A DNA stretch of 64,000 nucleotides from Nautilus pompilius (GCA_018389105.1 JACATO010002134.1:539001-603000), one strand, 5' to 3'; shown: positions 14,301 to 29,300, counted from the stretch's first letter. Translations and numbers: made by a program. The notes: generated from the sequence alone by a model not told the origin.

Positions 14301-17300
14301 TGTTTATGTTTATCCCCACCCTGCCTCCACAATGATCCCAGATAATTAATTCCACTGACTAGGAGAACTGTGGGGTGAAGTTTCGGATTTCACCAGCTCT
14401 CACTTTTACTCCACATGTACCAAATCAATTCATTAAAGATTACAAATTCTTTAAAAGCTTAGTTTAAAATAGCAAGAGATGTAACTTACAAATTTCCTAA
14501 CTGTCAGATGGGGCCTGTGTATTTTTAGGAATGAGGAAATCACAAAGCGGCATCATGGCTGTGAGCCAGAGGTGGTGGAGTTCTACCATCTTGATTCAAT
14601 TAAAGCTTCTTGGTAAAGCTTTTAACATCACAATTTGCTTTCAGATGTACTACACCTACCAGTCATGTTACAGATTTTATGCATGCTCTAAATTTCTTAT
14701 TTAAAAAAAAAATAAATAATTTTTTTTATTATCATCATCAAATTTGTATTGACCTTTACTGTTTGATATATCTAAATGGAATTAATTGGGTTTTAAGAAA
14801 AAAGAGAGATATGGTGATCTATGCAATTGTTTAAAATTATGAGTCACCATTTGCAAACATTGTTATCTGTTTTTTTTTCAGTGTTTTATTGTAAATGAAA
14901 ATGCATCATCCCAGCAAAAAAAAAAAAAGAAAAGAAAATCCCATGCTCGTATAAACCATTAATTGTGACGTTATCACTTTAAGTTTTTGCATAATTATGG
15001 GTACAGCAAGTTATTTCTATGAATGGTAAGTATGGTTCTTTCCAAAAGCTGGGCTGCTTGCCTGAGTTTAAATCTCAGTTGTGCCTGCCACAGTTTGGCA
15101 TGCATGGTTTCCTTTTCCTCACTGACCAGTTTTCTCCCATATTTAAAAAAAAACACAAAGAGTTCTAGTAAGGCTTTTTCTGCCACAGTTTGGAGTGCTG
15201 GGCTCCACTTATCACAGGATTGGCAATGCTTTCTAGTGGACAACTGTGATATTATGTTCCTTCACCAGGGTTGTCTCCCTTGTACATCAGTGTTTAACAC
15301 AGCAACACACTGAGAACATGATGTTATCGTGTTCATCTGGTATTGCTGCTCACTACCAATTTAAGTAATTGTTAGCTAATACCAGCCCCACTAGACTTAT
15401 ATAAATGTTATCTCTCTGTTTTTCAGTTAAAAATGGCACCAAAAAAGTGTCATTCCAGATGAAACAAGGCTAAATCCATTATTACCTTTATAAAGCTGAT
15501 CATTTCAAATAGAAATATATGGAAGAAGTTTGAGCTGCACAGGGATTGGTGTCTGTGAGCAACCATTTATAGAATGAAGTTAGCTATGAGCTTATAAGGC
15601 ATAGTTGTTGAATGAGAAAACTGTAGTATGGGAAGAAAGGTTTCTGGTTTGAAAGTATAGAGCAAACCCTTTATTTACAAGCAACTAATTAAATGTTGGC
15701 CACAATTCCTTTGCAAGAGTCGGCTTCTCAACCTTTATCACAAGAAGATGGTTAAAATAGGTTGGATTGTTGGCTAAGTAGCAGCTAGAAAACCCTTGTT
15801 TATACATGGAAACAAGAAAAAGTGACTTTACTAGGATAACAGGACAATACCTTGGAGCATTTGTGGAGACCAGGTTGAAATATATTATTTTAGGCAACAA
15901 CAGCATGTTAAAAGAAAGGCCAGAGAAAAGTATAAGGGAAACTGCATTTGTTCTACAACTAAGCATGGTGGGGAGAATATGAAAGTATGGGGTTTTATTG
16001 GTAATTTGGCTGGTGACTTAATAAAAGTTGGAATTCTCACAAGAGAGAGAGACCTCTCAATATTCTGCAGTGCCATCAGATGGGTGATGGACTTGTGCTA
16101 TAACACGATAATGATCTTAAGCACACATCAAAGTTCCATAAGCGCAACTTTGCTAGTAAAAAAATCAGGACTTCTTAAAACAGTGGTTTGGCACTCTCAA
16201 TCTCCAGACATGAACTCCATTAAATCTGTTGAATGGACTAGACCAAAGAGTAAAGGGAAGAGGTCCAACCAATATCAGTCAGCTTTTGAGATACTTGCAA
16301 GAGGAATTGTGATTACTTGAAAGTTAATATTTTGAAAAGTAACCGAACAGAACACTCAGAAATGTGCACCAGTTATCACATGAGTGATGGCTATTTTTGA
16401 AAACTTGTAGTGATACAATGTCACAATTAATGGTTTTTACGTTCCAATACATTGTTTATCTGATTTTTTTTTGTTTTTGTTGGAATAATGCATTTTCATT
16501 AACAATGAAATATTGAAAAGGCAGTTAACAGTGTTTGATATGATGGGCTGATAATTTTTAGTGTGTTGGAATATATTTTTTAACTCTTGTAAGCTTCCTT
16601 GGTTTTTCACACTGTAGGCAAAAAAAAAAAATTCTGATGAAGCCATCTGTGGACAGTAAAGAGGAACATGGTTATCTGTCCTAGTATTGTCTTTGCATCA
16701 GCAGGAGACAGAATAATAACAGATTTCTATTCTCAAATGGCTAAGTGGTTTAGTTTGTCTGTAATCCATTCTATTTTCTGACATTTCTAGTACATTAAAC
16801 AATCAACAACGATCTGTTTGTCTGTGTCTCTCTCTCTCTCTAGCTATGATCCAAAAGTCTGGCCGGAGGCTATGAGAAATAGTATGACTCATTAAAATGA
16901 TCTTCAAAAAACAAATGAGCTTATATTGCCAATCTGCCTTTTATGAATGAGTAGTGTGGGTATTCAGTTAAAGGTAACTTAAGTAACAATCACTGGATAA
17001 TTATAACATTGATGAATATTGACAAAATGAAACAGATTTTTTGAGAAAGTTAAATTCACACTGTTCTAGTTGATTGGTTTGGTCCATTATTACATTATTT
17101 TATTTGGGGCATCTAGAACACTAAGTATGGAAAAGAGAGAGTGCATGGCCCCAGAAACAGAGGTTGGTACAAAAATGCCTGATACTTTAAAATACCAGGA
17201 CTTTTACTGGTTAGGAGTTGAGAGCTGAGCAACAGAAACCATGTCACTGGCCAGACAAAAACAATCCATACCCATTAGGTATAAAATCAGAGCTGCCTCA

Positions 17301-20300
17301 TCAGCCAGCATTGTTTTGCCATTTGTTGCACCAAAAGACATTACTTCATTTTAATAATACAAAATATCCACTCTAATTTAGTTTTAGATTTGCATTACTC
17401 TTATTTAGTCCTAAAAGTTCAATATGAGAAAGGCAGTTGTTCTCCAAATAGAAAAGTTTATTTTTTAAAGAATAAAATTTAATTAAAATTTTTAAGTTGG
17501 GAGTTTTCAGCATTAAATAATATCGCAGTATTTTGACTGATTAAAAAATTGCTATATACACCCACAGTTTGTTTATATCTCTTCAATTAGAAGAGTGAGA
17601 CAAGCAGGTTTTATTGGATAGTGGCTGACTGTTTTAAAACAGCTACTACTATGTCACATAGAACATGCAGTGATTTATGACAACTCCAACCTTTCTGCTT
17701 ACCATGACTGAGTAGAAGTTTTGAAGGGTTGCTAATTTGTTATTACAGACAAGGCTCACTGAAGGTTGGGGATCGGATTATTGCCATCAATGGGTATAAT
17801 GTAGTCCACCTGTGCCTGTCAGAGACCATGGCGTTGATGCAGGAGAGCGAACTTCACGCATCTATTCTAGTGGAATATGATGTGTCTGTGATGGGTAAGT
17901 TATAATTAGTGTATAACATGCTGGCTTTTAACACCACCTGTCTTGTGGAAATATATACAGTGAAAGAAATGTTTATTTGTCTGAACTTTGCTTCCAGAAC
18001 TAACATGTCTAGTTTAATTTATCTTAGCTTAGTTTCATTTCCACAAGATTGGAACAACTTTTACATTGGCGGGGAGGGCTTACCAGTATAATTTTAACAC
18101 TGATTCATACTAACATTATTAACTGCTCTTGCCAGTAATTTATTCCTTTTATTCACAATGTCATTCATGAAAATCTTCCTGACATCAGACTTTAGCTTAT
18201 TGATAATTATGACCGTTTGTATTGGTAACAGCAGATAACTGAAAGAATTTGTCGTTGGTTTAAAGGAAAAACAAAAAAAAAAAATGTGCACACAGAACTC
18301 TAACAGATTTCCACTTAAATGTCTACAATCCAAACTACAGTGGTGGTCAAAATTATTACACAACCTAAAATAAGCCTTTTGTTTAAGTGTAATCAAATCA
18401 TAGCTGCTGCAATGTTTAAGTATTTGTTTTGTTTCTGATCAATCATTAGGGAATTTCATTCTTTAGTCAAAACAGTGTTGCAAGATGTGCACATACTGAA
18501 GCTTGATTTACCACTCTGCAGTTTTACATTGTAATGTACAATGAACACTAAACATTTTGTTTAAAACCACAATTGATGCAATAGTTTCGGCTACTTCTAT
18601 AGATCAGTCAAATGCTATGAATAATCCTCTTGTATGCTTTAAAAACCAATGTTTTTGCTTTTATATTTGATAGCTTGGTTGATTATTTTTAATAATTTAT
18701 TATCAGCTAAAAGACTCTTTTTTTTCTTTTTCATTTGATGTATTTTAAATGTAGATTAGTTTTTTAAGTTTAGATTTATAATAGAATACATTGTTGGCTT
18801 GTATGAGTATGAAGCAAAAATTCATTGGTTTTCTTTTAGTGCCGTGCTTCACCATTATCACTGTAGACAGTTTTCAAATTCAAGGACAGTGTCATCTGCG
18901 ATGTAATTAATTCCTAAACTACAGTTGGAGATGTGACTTTGGTGCGGATAGGTTTTAAATTTCAGCTTAATCCAATGCAGCACTCTTCATTTTGTTGCTC
19001 CTTCAATATAACATTTTAAATTTCAAAGAAAAAGAGTTGTAACACTTTAATTTAAAAGAATTTGATAGCAGTTTTGGGAGTTAAAACCATAAATCAAACT
19101 ATTTTAGAATCTAATCTATTATTTTAATGTTTAAGAATATAATTTTTATGTATCGGATTACAAGAAAGGTATTTAGCAAGGTTTTGGAGATTTACTGGTA
19201 ATAAAGGATTTAACCAATATTCTCACATTGGCTTTCATGTTGTTTTTTTTGTAAATTGTTAGTTTGTAGCGAGGCATATGAGCAGATGGATAGGTGTTAC
19301 AAGTTTTTGTATCCACATATTACAGCCCTGATCTGTAGATGCACACTGAGTATGCTTTCATTCTTTGTTGTTTTTTTTTTCCGGAAGATTTCTAAAATCT
19401 CTCAAGATATTTTGGCCTCTACTTTTAAGTTTTTTTGTTTACAAAACAGATTATGTTTATAAAAATGTGTATGTAGGTGCAAATGTATATTTGTTTGAGT
19501 GCACTATTTCATAAGAGAGTGAATATTACTAGTTTCAACTCTGACTAACAGTACAATGGGTTAGTATTAGTTGATCAAGTTAACCATTACCTTGTAGCTA
19601 TCAGCTTCATTTCATAAACATCTGATTATCACCAATGTTTCTATTCTGACAGCTGCTGTACAAAATGCAACAGGCCCTCTACTGGTGGAGATAGAAAAGA
19701 ATCCAGGAGCGCCTTTAGGGATAACTCTGTCACAGAAGAACTATCAAGGGAGGCGATGCATTTATGTAGAGATTGTTGAACCAATGGGAATTGCAGACAG
19801 GTTTGTTCTAATTTTTTTGCAGTTTTGTTTGTTTATATTTATTTAGTTTGTTTTTTTTTTTTGTGAATTTGATTGTATGGTACATTGTTGTGTATTTATT
19901 TGTGCAGTACAATGTTGTGTATTTGTTTGTTTTGTTGTTTTTATATCTTTGTGTGCTGTATTTGTTTGGATACTTTTCAACAAAATGACGGGAAATTAAT
20001 TAATTAAAAAATTAATTTTTTGCTGTGATTGTTTTTATAAAATCTGATTTTTCATTTTGTAAGGAATATTTGTTTTATATGAAAACAAATATAAAAAATG
20101 CTATATGCTCGTGTATAAAATAAAATTTATATTAAACCACTTGGAAAAAAATGTAAGCAAAGTATTCTAAACAGTTACTGCATTAATGTTCTAGACATTT
20201 TAGAGGTAAAAGAATGCTAGTGTTAATTTGACATGAGTGTATTTTCCTTACAGAAGTGGAGCCATCCATGTTGGTGATCATTTGTTGTCAATAGATGGTG

Positions 20301-23300
20301 CTGGTGTGGATCATATGTTTTTGGCAGAGGCCAGCCAGTTGCTGAGGTCAGGGATAGAAGAGCAGATCAGACTGGAGATTATTCCAGTCAGCCACATCCA
20401 GCAGAGGGCGTCCAGAGAGGCCATGGCGAGGAAGGGTAAGACCTCATATTCTGATCTATTATATTGTGCGTTCATTTTTTTTTTTGAAAACTGAGATCTC
20501 TCTGTTTTGGTAGTGCTTCACCTGGTTGGACAAGAGGTTTATGAGCCCCACAATTTAAAAGATCTAAACATTTTTGTTTTCGAAACAATTTTACATACAG
20601 TGGCAGACAAAAGTTTAAGAAACTGACAGAACAAACATAAATTAGAACAAAGTATGTAAAAGCGATGGCATAATGCTGATAGAAAAGCTATTTTTTTTTA
20701 AATCATCAACATGATGATTAGTAATGTGAAAGAAGTTCACAGCAACAGAAGTTTAAGAATGGATCGAACATATTTGAAATATTGTGGAAAAAACCCAATT
20801 TTTAGAGATAACCAGATTATGGAAGTATTTGTATCTGTTTGCATAGCAATAAACATCAATTATAGCATGACGACTCTTATGTATGGTATCTGCAAGATCA
20901 ATACATTGGTCTGTGCAAATATTGGCTTGTCAACCGAATAACTTGGAACAGTTGATCCAGATTATTGGGCCTTTCCATCTTAATAGCTTTGTTCATATCA
21001 TTCCACAGATTCTCTATTGGATTAAAATCAAGGTTTTGAAGTGGCCACTTTAGAACTCAAATTTTCTGATTTGTGAGACACTGCCTAATGATGGCAGCTG
21101 TTTTGGATCTTTATCATTTTGGAAAATCAAGTTGAGAGGGAGACAGTCCTCAGCATATAATTCTAGTATATCGGTCAATATGTCCAGGTAAACAAACTGG
21201 TCCATTATTCTCAGGATACACTGAATAGGGCCTGTCTCTTTTCAGAAGAAATAGCTCCATACCATAATGGACTCGCCTCCACCTTTTGATTGTTGGTTTG
21301 GTACATTTAGAATGGAATGCTTCACTGAATCTTTGCCACGCACAAGTTTGAACATTTGATTCAAACCTCTGGAACTATGATTTGTCAGGCCAGAGCACTC
21401 TGGCCCACATTTCTGGGATCCAATGAAGATGGTCCTTAATGAACTAAAATCAAGTTCTTTGGTTTTTCAAGAAAACAAAGGGTTTCTTCCTGGCAATATG
21501 CCTCATCAGTTTTAAATCACAGACATTTGTGGACAGTTCTTGCAAAGATCAGTAGATCTTCTGAATCTCTTAAAAGGTCATTCATTGGACATCTTATGCT
21601 GGCCAATTTCAAACAGATGCTTAATTTTTCAATTGGCCCAAGCAACGGTATTTTGGGATCTGCCACTTCTCTGGTGTTTTATGTAGCCACTTGTTTGTTT
21701 GTAGGGTTTCCAGGCTAGATAACAAGCCATTTTGTTGCATTTGACCTGCTCAACAATCTTGGAATAGAAATTTTTTCTTCTGCAACTCCATGATCTGATC
21801 ATGTTTTGTTGGACTGAAACTGCTTTTTTTCCCCCATTGTAGAATGCTAAAAATGTTATGCATTAGTTTACTGTATTCTGTTGGTTTGTCAGAAAAAAAA
21901 ACAAACAAATATATGAGGTTAATATCAGTGTCCTTAAACATTTGTTGCCACGGAATTCCATCATAATGTAGAAATAGTGAGAGTAAGTGAAATGCATACT
22001 GCTGATCATGCTGATGTATATGTGAGTCAAAAGAACAAGAAATTACTTTTCTATCATGTAATTTCCATATTTTATGTGTCAGTTTGTTTGTTTTGCCATC
22101 GTCTTAAACTTTTGTCTGCCACTGTACATGGGTGTGGGTAGTCTCATACTAATCCAGTGTAATTTTCTCGGTCATCTTTCAACTGCATATTGATATCACT
22201 TTCTTGGTTAAAGCAACATTTTACAAATATTACTAAAATAGATTATTCAGCATCTCTTTGCTCTAATAAATCTTTTTGTTGTTGTTAAAGTCCTTCTTGA
22301 TTCTTTTTTCTATTAAGCAACAGTTTTTGTCAGCTTCCATGGCAGAAAGTAGTCAACAGTGGCCAAAGCCCAACCATACTTACTCAATGTAGCAACTTTA
22401 AAAATCTTTGATTTATTTTCTTTTATTATTTCAAGACTTTATATTGCTTGCTGCTCAAGGAGAACCAAGAGCAGCTGCCACATTGATATTTCTTTGTTCA
22501 CTTTTTCAGCGCTGCTGCCAGCTCCTTGCATGCCTTCATCCATATCAACACCAGCTCTCTGTTTACCGCACAGTCCCTTCAACACACTGCAGACCTACAA
22601 CACCATGAGATCCACAGCATCTTCTGGACCTTGTGGAACAATCTCTTCCAGAGCTTCTAGCAATCACAATGGCAGGTCATGGACCAGATCAGACAGAAAG
22701 CAGTCATCATCAAGTAAGTCTCTTGAGTTAGTATTGATGATATGGATGGCGGGATTGTATCTGGTGGGGTTGTTTTGTGTTTAGCATTTTCGGAAAACTT
22801 ATTAACCTATCTGATTAACTTTTTTTCATTAAGTAATCAAATTCTGTTGCTACTCAAATTTAGCATAGAATTAAAAATTGAGTAAATATTAATGACAAGT
22901 GGTCATCATTTAGAGAAATTCTGCAATCTAAATGTTTGCTGTGGGGAGTTCGAACCCATTTGAGTCAGAATCTTATGGCTGTGCTGGATGGAGAGAGAGA
23001 GTAAAACCCAGGCCTTTTTTGGTACAGCTTTTCTTTTACTCAGCTCTTCCTACATTTTGTTGTTTCTTCCCACAGGCTGCCGACCATTTACAGTTTCTGG
23101 TGCGTTTAAAACCATTTCTTTTCTTTTTTTAAATCTAATTGCACATTTCAATTTAACGTGGAATAAATCTGCTATTTCAGATTTCAGTAGTTACCTGCAT
23201 AATTCATATACACTTTTTCCACAGATATTTTACCATCAAAATTTTTGGTGCATAAATTGCGTGAGGAATTTCAAAAGCAGAAATGATCTGTAACATAATA

Positions 23301-26300
23301 TCATGGAGAAAGTTCTAGAGCAGTTTTGTTAATTAACACCTGCATTTATCTTTTTTTGTTTTTGCTAATATCGTGTGACACTCTGACACACAAAACTTGC
23401 TCAAGTACTTTCCCACTGTTCACACAAGAATTACATTAACTCTACATAGGATTTTCTTTTACCCTGAACTCAAATGGATGACTATACCATGCTGTGAGGC
23501 CAGCCACACATCAGATCAACGTAACATGTTGCAGACTTGTCCCTTTCTTTTTGTTGCTCTGGTGAGTGGCTGGTCTGAGACCAGTTGGGGCTTTGGTGGT
23601 GGGAACACAGTGCACAAACATCATTCTGGACCATAGGTCTGCTTCTATAGCTACTAACGAGCTAAAAAGAAGATACAAATGTCTGATTCTTACAGCCTTA
23701 TGGACAGAAAAAAAATCTATTATACAGCAAGTCCTCAGGTTATGTAATGCTCAACATACGTAAATTTCAAGGATACATAAAAGCCCACTGAAAAATATCA
23801 GAGAATTTCGAACTGCTAAATTCTTTATGTACATGCGAATTCACGTACTACTTGTAATTGTGCAGTGGTGGCAGGTGCTATGCACTGCACCTTTGTATCT
23901 CAGTTTCACGTGTTTATCTGCATCTCAAGTGTTGGTGATCCGCAAACCTCTGCTTTGCACACCGTTGCAATCATTAGTAGGCATACAGGTAACATGAAAG
24001 GTTCTAGTGCAGGGGTGGGCAAACGTTCCTCCCCAAGGGATACATGGAACATCCGTAAGGCCTCTAGCGGGCCGCATTTGACAAAAAACTAAATTTACTA
24101 AATGATAAATTTAATAACTTATTTTCGCACAAAAATACAATTATTCATACAACTGTATTATTTGGTACACAAAGAAAGTAACAGATAAAACTGAATTTAA
24201 TGTTATGTTGCTTCATAAGTGTTACTGAACAGTTAAACTCTTAATGAGATTTATGCAATTACACACAATCCTGCACAAGTTTGTTGATGCTTGTAGTTAT
24301 ACACAAGACAGAGTGCAAAATTGAGTCTGTTAGAAGAGACCTGTTCTTTGATTTGTTAATGTTCATGGATGAGAAAGTCTGTTCACAAATATAGGTTGAA
24401 GCAAAGAATACACATTTTTCTGGCAAACTTTTTCAAATTACCAAACTTCTCTGTACTGAGTGATGCATAGAATCCAGTCAGTTTCATATTCTTAAAACTC
24501 TCCTTCAGAGTATTGTCTGCTTGGAGATCAATTAACTCCAACTGGAGATCATTTGACACTGCTTCAATATTAAATGAAAAGGGGTACCTCAGCAAATTGA
24601 ACTGATCTTCCATAGATTTAAAATCAGCAAACTGCCTTGAAAACTCATCTTTTAAAGCGGATACCTGCTGACTGTATTTCTCTGAACAGACTTGTGGGAC
24701 AGTCTGTGTCTGTAGCAAGGGAAAATGCACAAAGTTGTGCTCACTCAGTTGTTTGGAAAAGAGTACTAGTTTCACTTGAAATGATATAATTTCCACAAAC
24801 AATTCATGTGCAAAAACACCCTTGCCTTGTAACTTAGTGTTCAGTTTGTCGAAAATGTCAACTGTGAACTCTAAATCGCACACCCATTCTGTCTTTTTCA
24901 TGTTACTTAAAAATTCACAACTAATGTTCTTCATTTCAAGAAAGAGCAAAATTTCTTCTCTCAGATTCCACACTCTTCTCAAAACATTTCCCAGGCTTAA
25001 CCAACGTGCATTGCTATGATACAGTACATCTGAATATTCACACTCAATATCATCCAGCAGATTTCTGAACTGCTTGTGATTTAGCCCCCCTGGCTCGGAC
25101 TAAGTTAATGACATGTTCCACAGGATCAATCAGCATGTTTGAAATCCAGGACAGATTTACACAGACTTTCCTGATGAATAATGCAATGGAATGATAACAC
25201 AGTGTGAAGTGGATGCTTACCTTTCACTGTGTCATTAAGCAGCTTTATGAGGCCAACATGTTTTCCTGTTAATGCAGGTGTACCATCTGTTATGCTTGCC
25301 AATTTGTTCCAAGGTAAACCAGATCCATCCAAGCAGTTTTTAACACATTCATACAAATCTTGGCCAGTTGTGGTGTCCTTCAATGGTTCAACTGACAACA
25401 ATTCTTCAGTAATTGCAAAATTATCAATTCCTCTAATAAACACAAGCAGATGTGCTGCGTCTTGCATGTCAGCATGCTCATCTAATGCCAGTGAGTACCA
25501 CTCGAATAACTTGCCAGCCTCAAGCAGCTGTTCTGACAGATTCTGCGAAATGGCATCAATACGACAAACTACAGTTCTCCTTGACAAAGATATAGCTTCA
25601 GTTTTTTTTCTGACTTCTAGACATGCAATATCAACAGCATCAAGCATACAGTCCTTTAAAAATTCTGCTTCAGAAAATGCTTTTTCATATTTGGCAATTT
25701 TACAAGCAAGCACAAAACTGGCCTTTGTGGCAGCCTCTTGTATGGTCGTTTGTTTTACAAAAAACGTTTGTTGTTGTTTTAAACTTCTCAACATGTCATT
25801 GGCTTTTCGCTGTAGTTCACTTTCTGATAAATTACTTCCACAATTTCTGTGCTTAGTCTGAAAATGTCTCTTCAAATTATACTCCTTAAAAACAGCAACA
25901 CTGTTATGGCATATTAGGCACACTGCTTCACTTCTAATATTTGTAAATAAATATTTGTACATCCATTACATGTTAAACGTACGGCATTCATCTTCATTTT
26001 TCTGTTTATTTTTTGTAGTTTTTGTAGCACTCATTGTTGTCCGTTTCTGTTTAAACATGGCCATGAAATCTCATTGTAGTCTCGTTAAGCGTGTTATTCT
26101 GTGCAAGAACATTTGTGGGTCGCACAAATAGACCTTGTGGGCCGCAGTTTGCCCACCCCTGTTCTAGTGCATTGAATGAGCGTAAAATGATTACGCTGGA
26201 GGAAAAAGAGGATATCATTAACAAATATGAGGGCAGACTTGATTTAACTGCCATTGCACATACTGTGGGGATGGCTGTAAACACAATTGTGAAGGATATG

Positions 26301-29300
26301 GAGAGAATAAAAGAACATACGAAAGGATCTGCCCTGATGAAAGCAATGCTCTGGCTTAATTGAGGAAATGGAAAAATTATTAGCTTTGTGGATTGAAGAC
26401 CAAACCCAGGAGCATGCACAGCTCAGCCTCAAGCTTATCCAGGCAAAAGCCAAGAGTCTCTATGACGACTTACAAGTGAAAAAAGGTGTAACCGAGGGTT
26501 CCATTGTGGAAAGTCATGGATGGTTTAATTGGTACAATGCTCATGCAAACCTGCATAACATGAAAGTTAGTGGTGAGAGCGCTGTTGCTGAAGAAGATGC
26601 GGCCAAAGAATTTTCTATTATGTTGGCTGAGATTATTGATGAGGGAGGATATTTGTCCAAACAACTGATTAATGTTGATGAGACGGGATTATTTGGAACA
26701 AAATGCCGGAACGGACCTACATTGGGAAGGATGAGATGATGATGCCTGGTTTTATGTTGGCAAAGAACCGCCTTATGTTGATGCTTGGGGGCAATGTGGA
26801 GGGTGAGCTCGAGCCTCTGCTAGTGTACCATGCTGAGAATCCATGTCTCTTTCAGGGTATCTGTAAAGGTTCCCTTCCTGTGATTTGGAAATCCAACGAC
26901 AGTGCCTGGGTGAAAAGGCACACTCTCAAGGAGTGGTTCTGGGACCACCTGATTCCTGAGTTGAAGGAAAATTGCAGGGAAAAGAACATTCCCTTTGAGA
27001 TACTGCTTGCTCTCATTAATTCCCTTGTTCACCCACAAACCCTCAATGATTACCATCCGGACATCAAGGTGGTGTACATTCCAGTAAACATTAATTCCAT
27101 TTTGCAGCTGATGAACCAGGGGGTCATCACAACTAAGGCCTACTACCTCCACTGCACGTTTTCCCAGGCTATCAAGGCTACTGATGAGAATAGGAAGATG
27201 CTGAGGGTGTTATGGGGGGCCTACAATATCCCTCATGCCACCAGGAACATTGCAGCAGCATGGACAAGGTCAAGGCAATCAATATGAACGGTGTCTGGAT
27301 GGGATGAAAGTCTGCCCTCAGTTTGTCCATGACTTCGAGAACTTTACAGACACTGTCGACAAAGTATCCAAAACAAGTCGTTGACTTGGCTCATCAACTC
27401 TGGCTGGAGGCGGAGGTTGATGATGTGGCAACGTTACTCGAGAGCCATTCACAGGAGCTCTTGAATGAAGACCTGATGAAGTTGGAGACCTAGAGGGAAT
27501 GCTGTGAGGAAGACCTGCTGACAAAGAATATTGAAAGAAGTTTACAATGAAGGGGTTAGCTGATACCTTGAGGTTGGTTGATGCTGGACTGGCTGCTGTT
27601 GAGGAGATGGATATGAATGTTGAAAGACTGGGTATTATTTTGTGGGATAATTCAAGATGGATTATCCTGCTACAAAATCATTTACGAAGAAAAGAAGCGA
27701 GCAGCCATTCAATGAATCCTCAACATCTTTAACAAGGTTGATAAACCTTCTAGTAATTCCTCTGAAGTACCTGAAGCGTCAACCTCCACCACTCCAACTC
27801 CTTAATCTCACCATTCACTGCCTCCCGATCATCAGCACCTTGTATACCTGAGCCCGTAACTCTTGAGCCCAACGACCCTAAGGAAGAGCTTGAAACCTCC
27901 TCTCTTCTTCTTCTCCTCCTACCACTCCAATGTAATGGAGGCACCTTCTCATTAACCTCCAAGTCACTTCATGTAAGCAAGCCAGCACTAGGAATTAAGG
28001 GGAAAGATGTCCAATTAATTACTGTATTTAATCCTTTTTTTAAAATTCAGGTTGCTAAAGTGTTACAGTATTTTTAATCTGCCTATATTATGCAGGTGTA
28101 CAGTACTGTTATGGTATTTACAGTACGAAATCCGACTTACGTAAAACTTGACTTATGTAAGGGTCTCCAGAACGGAACCCTTACGTAACTCAAGGAATGT
28201 TTGTATCTTGAAAATGGAGGTGTGTAAATTATGTTGGATATTTAAACTTTCTATTTTTTGGCTTCCTAAATCAGGAAGTGTAAATAATGTAAGTAAATAG
28301 TAGTAAATTCTTACAGGCATTGTAACACTTTAGTCAGCATACTGTAGTAGTAATACACAGGTGTGAATCTAGATTTACAGTTCATTTTCAAAATATTTTG
28401 GCACTAACTCCAAAATATAGCACCCTTGTGACAAGCAAAACACTTATTGATTTTTGGAAGGTTAGTCTTCCTGTACAGACTCTTGGGATGTCTCTCTCTC
28501 ACATCCATGTTAACTGTCTAGGGAGAGTTTATATGTAAAAGCTTAGGTTTGTTATTATTTCAACATCATTTTCTTAAAGGTAAGAAAAAAAAAACAAAGC
28601 ACAGTAAAATTTTATTTATTCATATTTCATGCAGGTAATTGGGTATTTGAGTCTCTCTCAAACTAATGTCAGCATAATATAAACAAAAATATTGTCTTAT
28701 GGTTTACAGTAACCATCTGGATGTTTTTCTTCCTATTTTAACTAGTGGACTGTTAAAAGTTTAATTTTCATAACTATGTCCAGCAAATGTCATGGATGTG
28801 TTGACTGCAGGTAGTCAGATAAAGTTACAGTTGTCATGGTGACCAAGTGAATAGCCTCAGTCAGCCCTTTGCTGATAGTGTCTTATCAATCTGTTTGCTA
28901 CTTTGGATATCCAGCAACTCTGGGAACTTACTCTAGAACAGTGAATGTGCAATTCAAAAATACGGCAGACACAAAGATCCAGACTATCAGAAGCATTTTT
29001 TAAAAATGAAATAAAACAAAATTGGTCACAGATATGTACAGCGTTTCTTTCTTTCTTTCTTTTTTTTTATTTTGAAGTTATTTCACTGTTTGAGAGTTAA
29101 AAACCTAGTTTTGTAAGTCTTTAAGGCATTGTTTTTATTTTAGTGAGAATTTAAAACAAATGCAGATTAATGGAGATTAATTATTTAGGCAACATTGCCC
29201 AAAAAAGATTAAATGGTGCTAATCCTGATAACATGATTCTGTGTTAACCATGGTCAATATACTACCACACTTCACTATCATGTTCAAGAAAAAACAAATG

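Larger units (their letters stand above)
14953..16438 (+). mobile_element. Tc1-like DNA transposon, with a SINE inserted in it
   Basis: The left end AAACCATTAATTGTGACGTT and the complement of the right end AAAACCATTAATTGTGACAT match well (TIRs about 14953-14979 and 16409-16438). The transposase relic is on +. The element was later hit by the family 1 SINE at 15035-15300. Confidence 0.8.
23725..28203 (+). mobile_element. Tigger-type DNA transposon carrying a nested hAT element
   Basis: The outer ends, CAGCAAGTCCTCAGGTTATG at 23725 and the complement CAAACATTCCTTGAGTTACG at 28203, are imperfect inverted repeats with TA next to each. Length is 4479 bp, of which about 2.15 kb is the hAT insertion plus its 8-bp duplication, leaving about 2.3 kb of Tigger sequence. 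The inner transposase is of Tigger1 type. The whole nest lies in the GRIP intron between the linker exon and PDZ4. Confidence 0.85.

Noticed and set aside
22932-23293. Open frames just after linker exon g as a further GRIP exon
   Set aside because: No homology to the GRIP linker. Exon g already joins exon h in phase.
25229-25861. 210-codon + strand frame opposite the hAT transposase
   Set aside because: Antisense shadow. The complement carries the zinc finger and transposase blocks.
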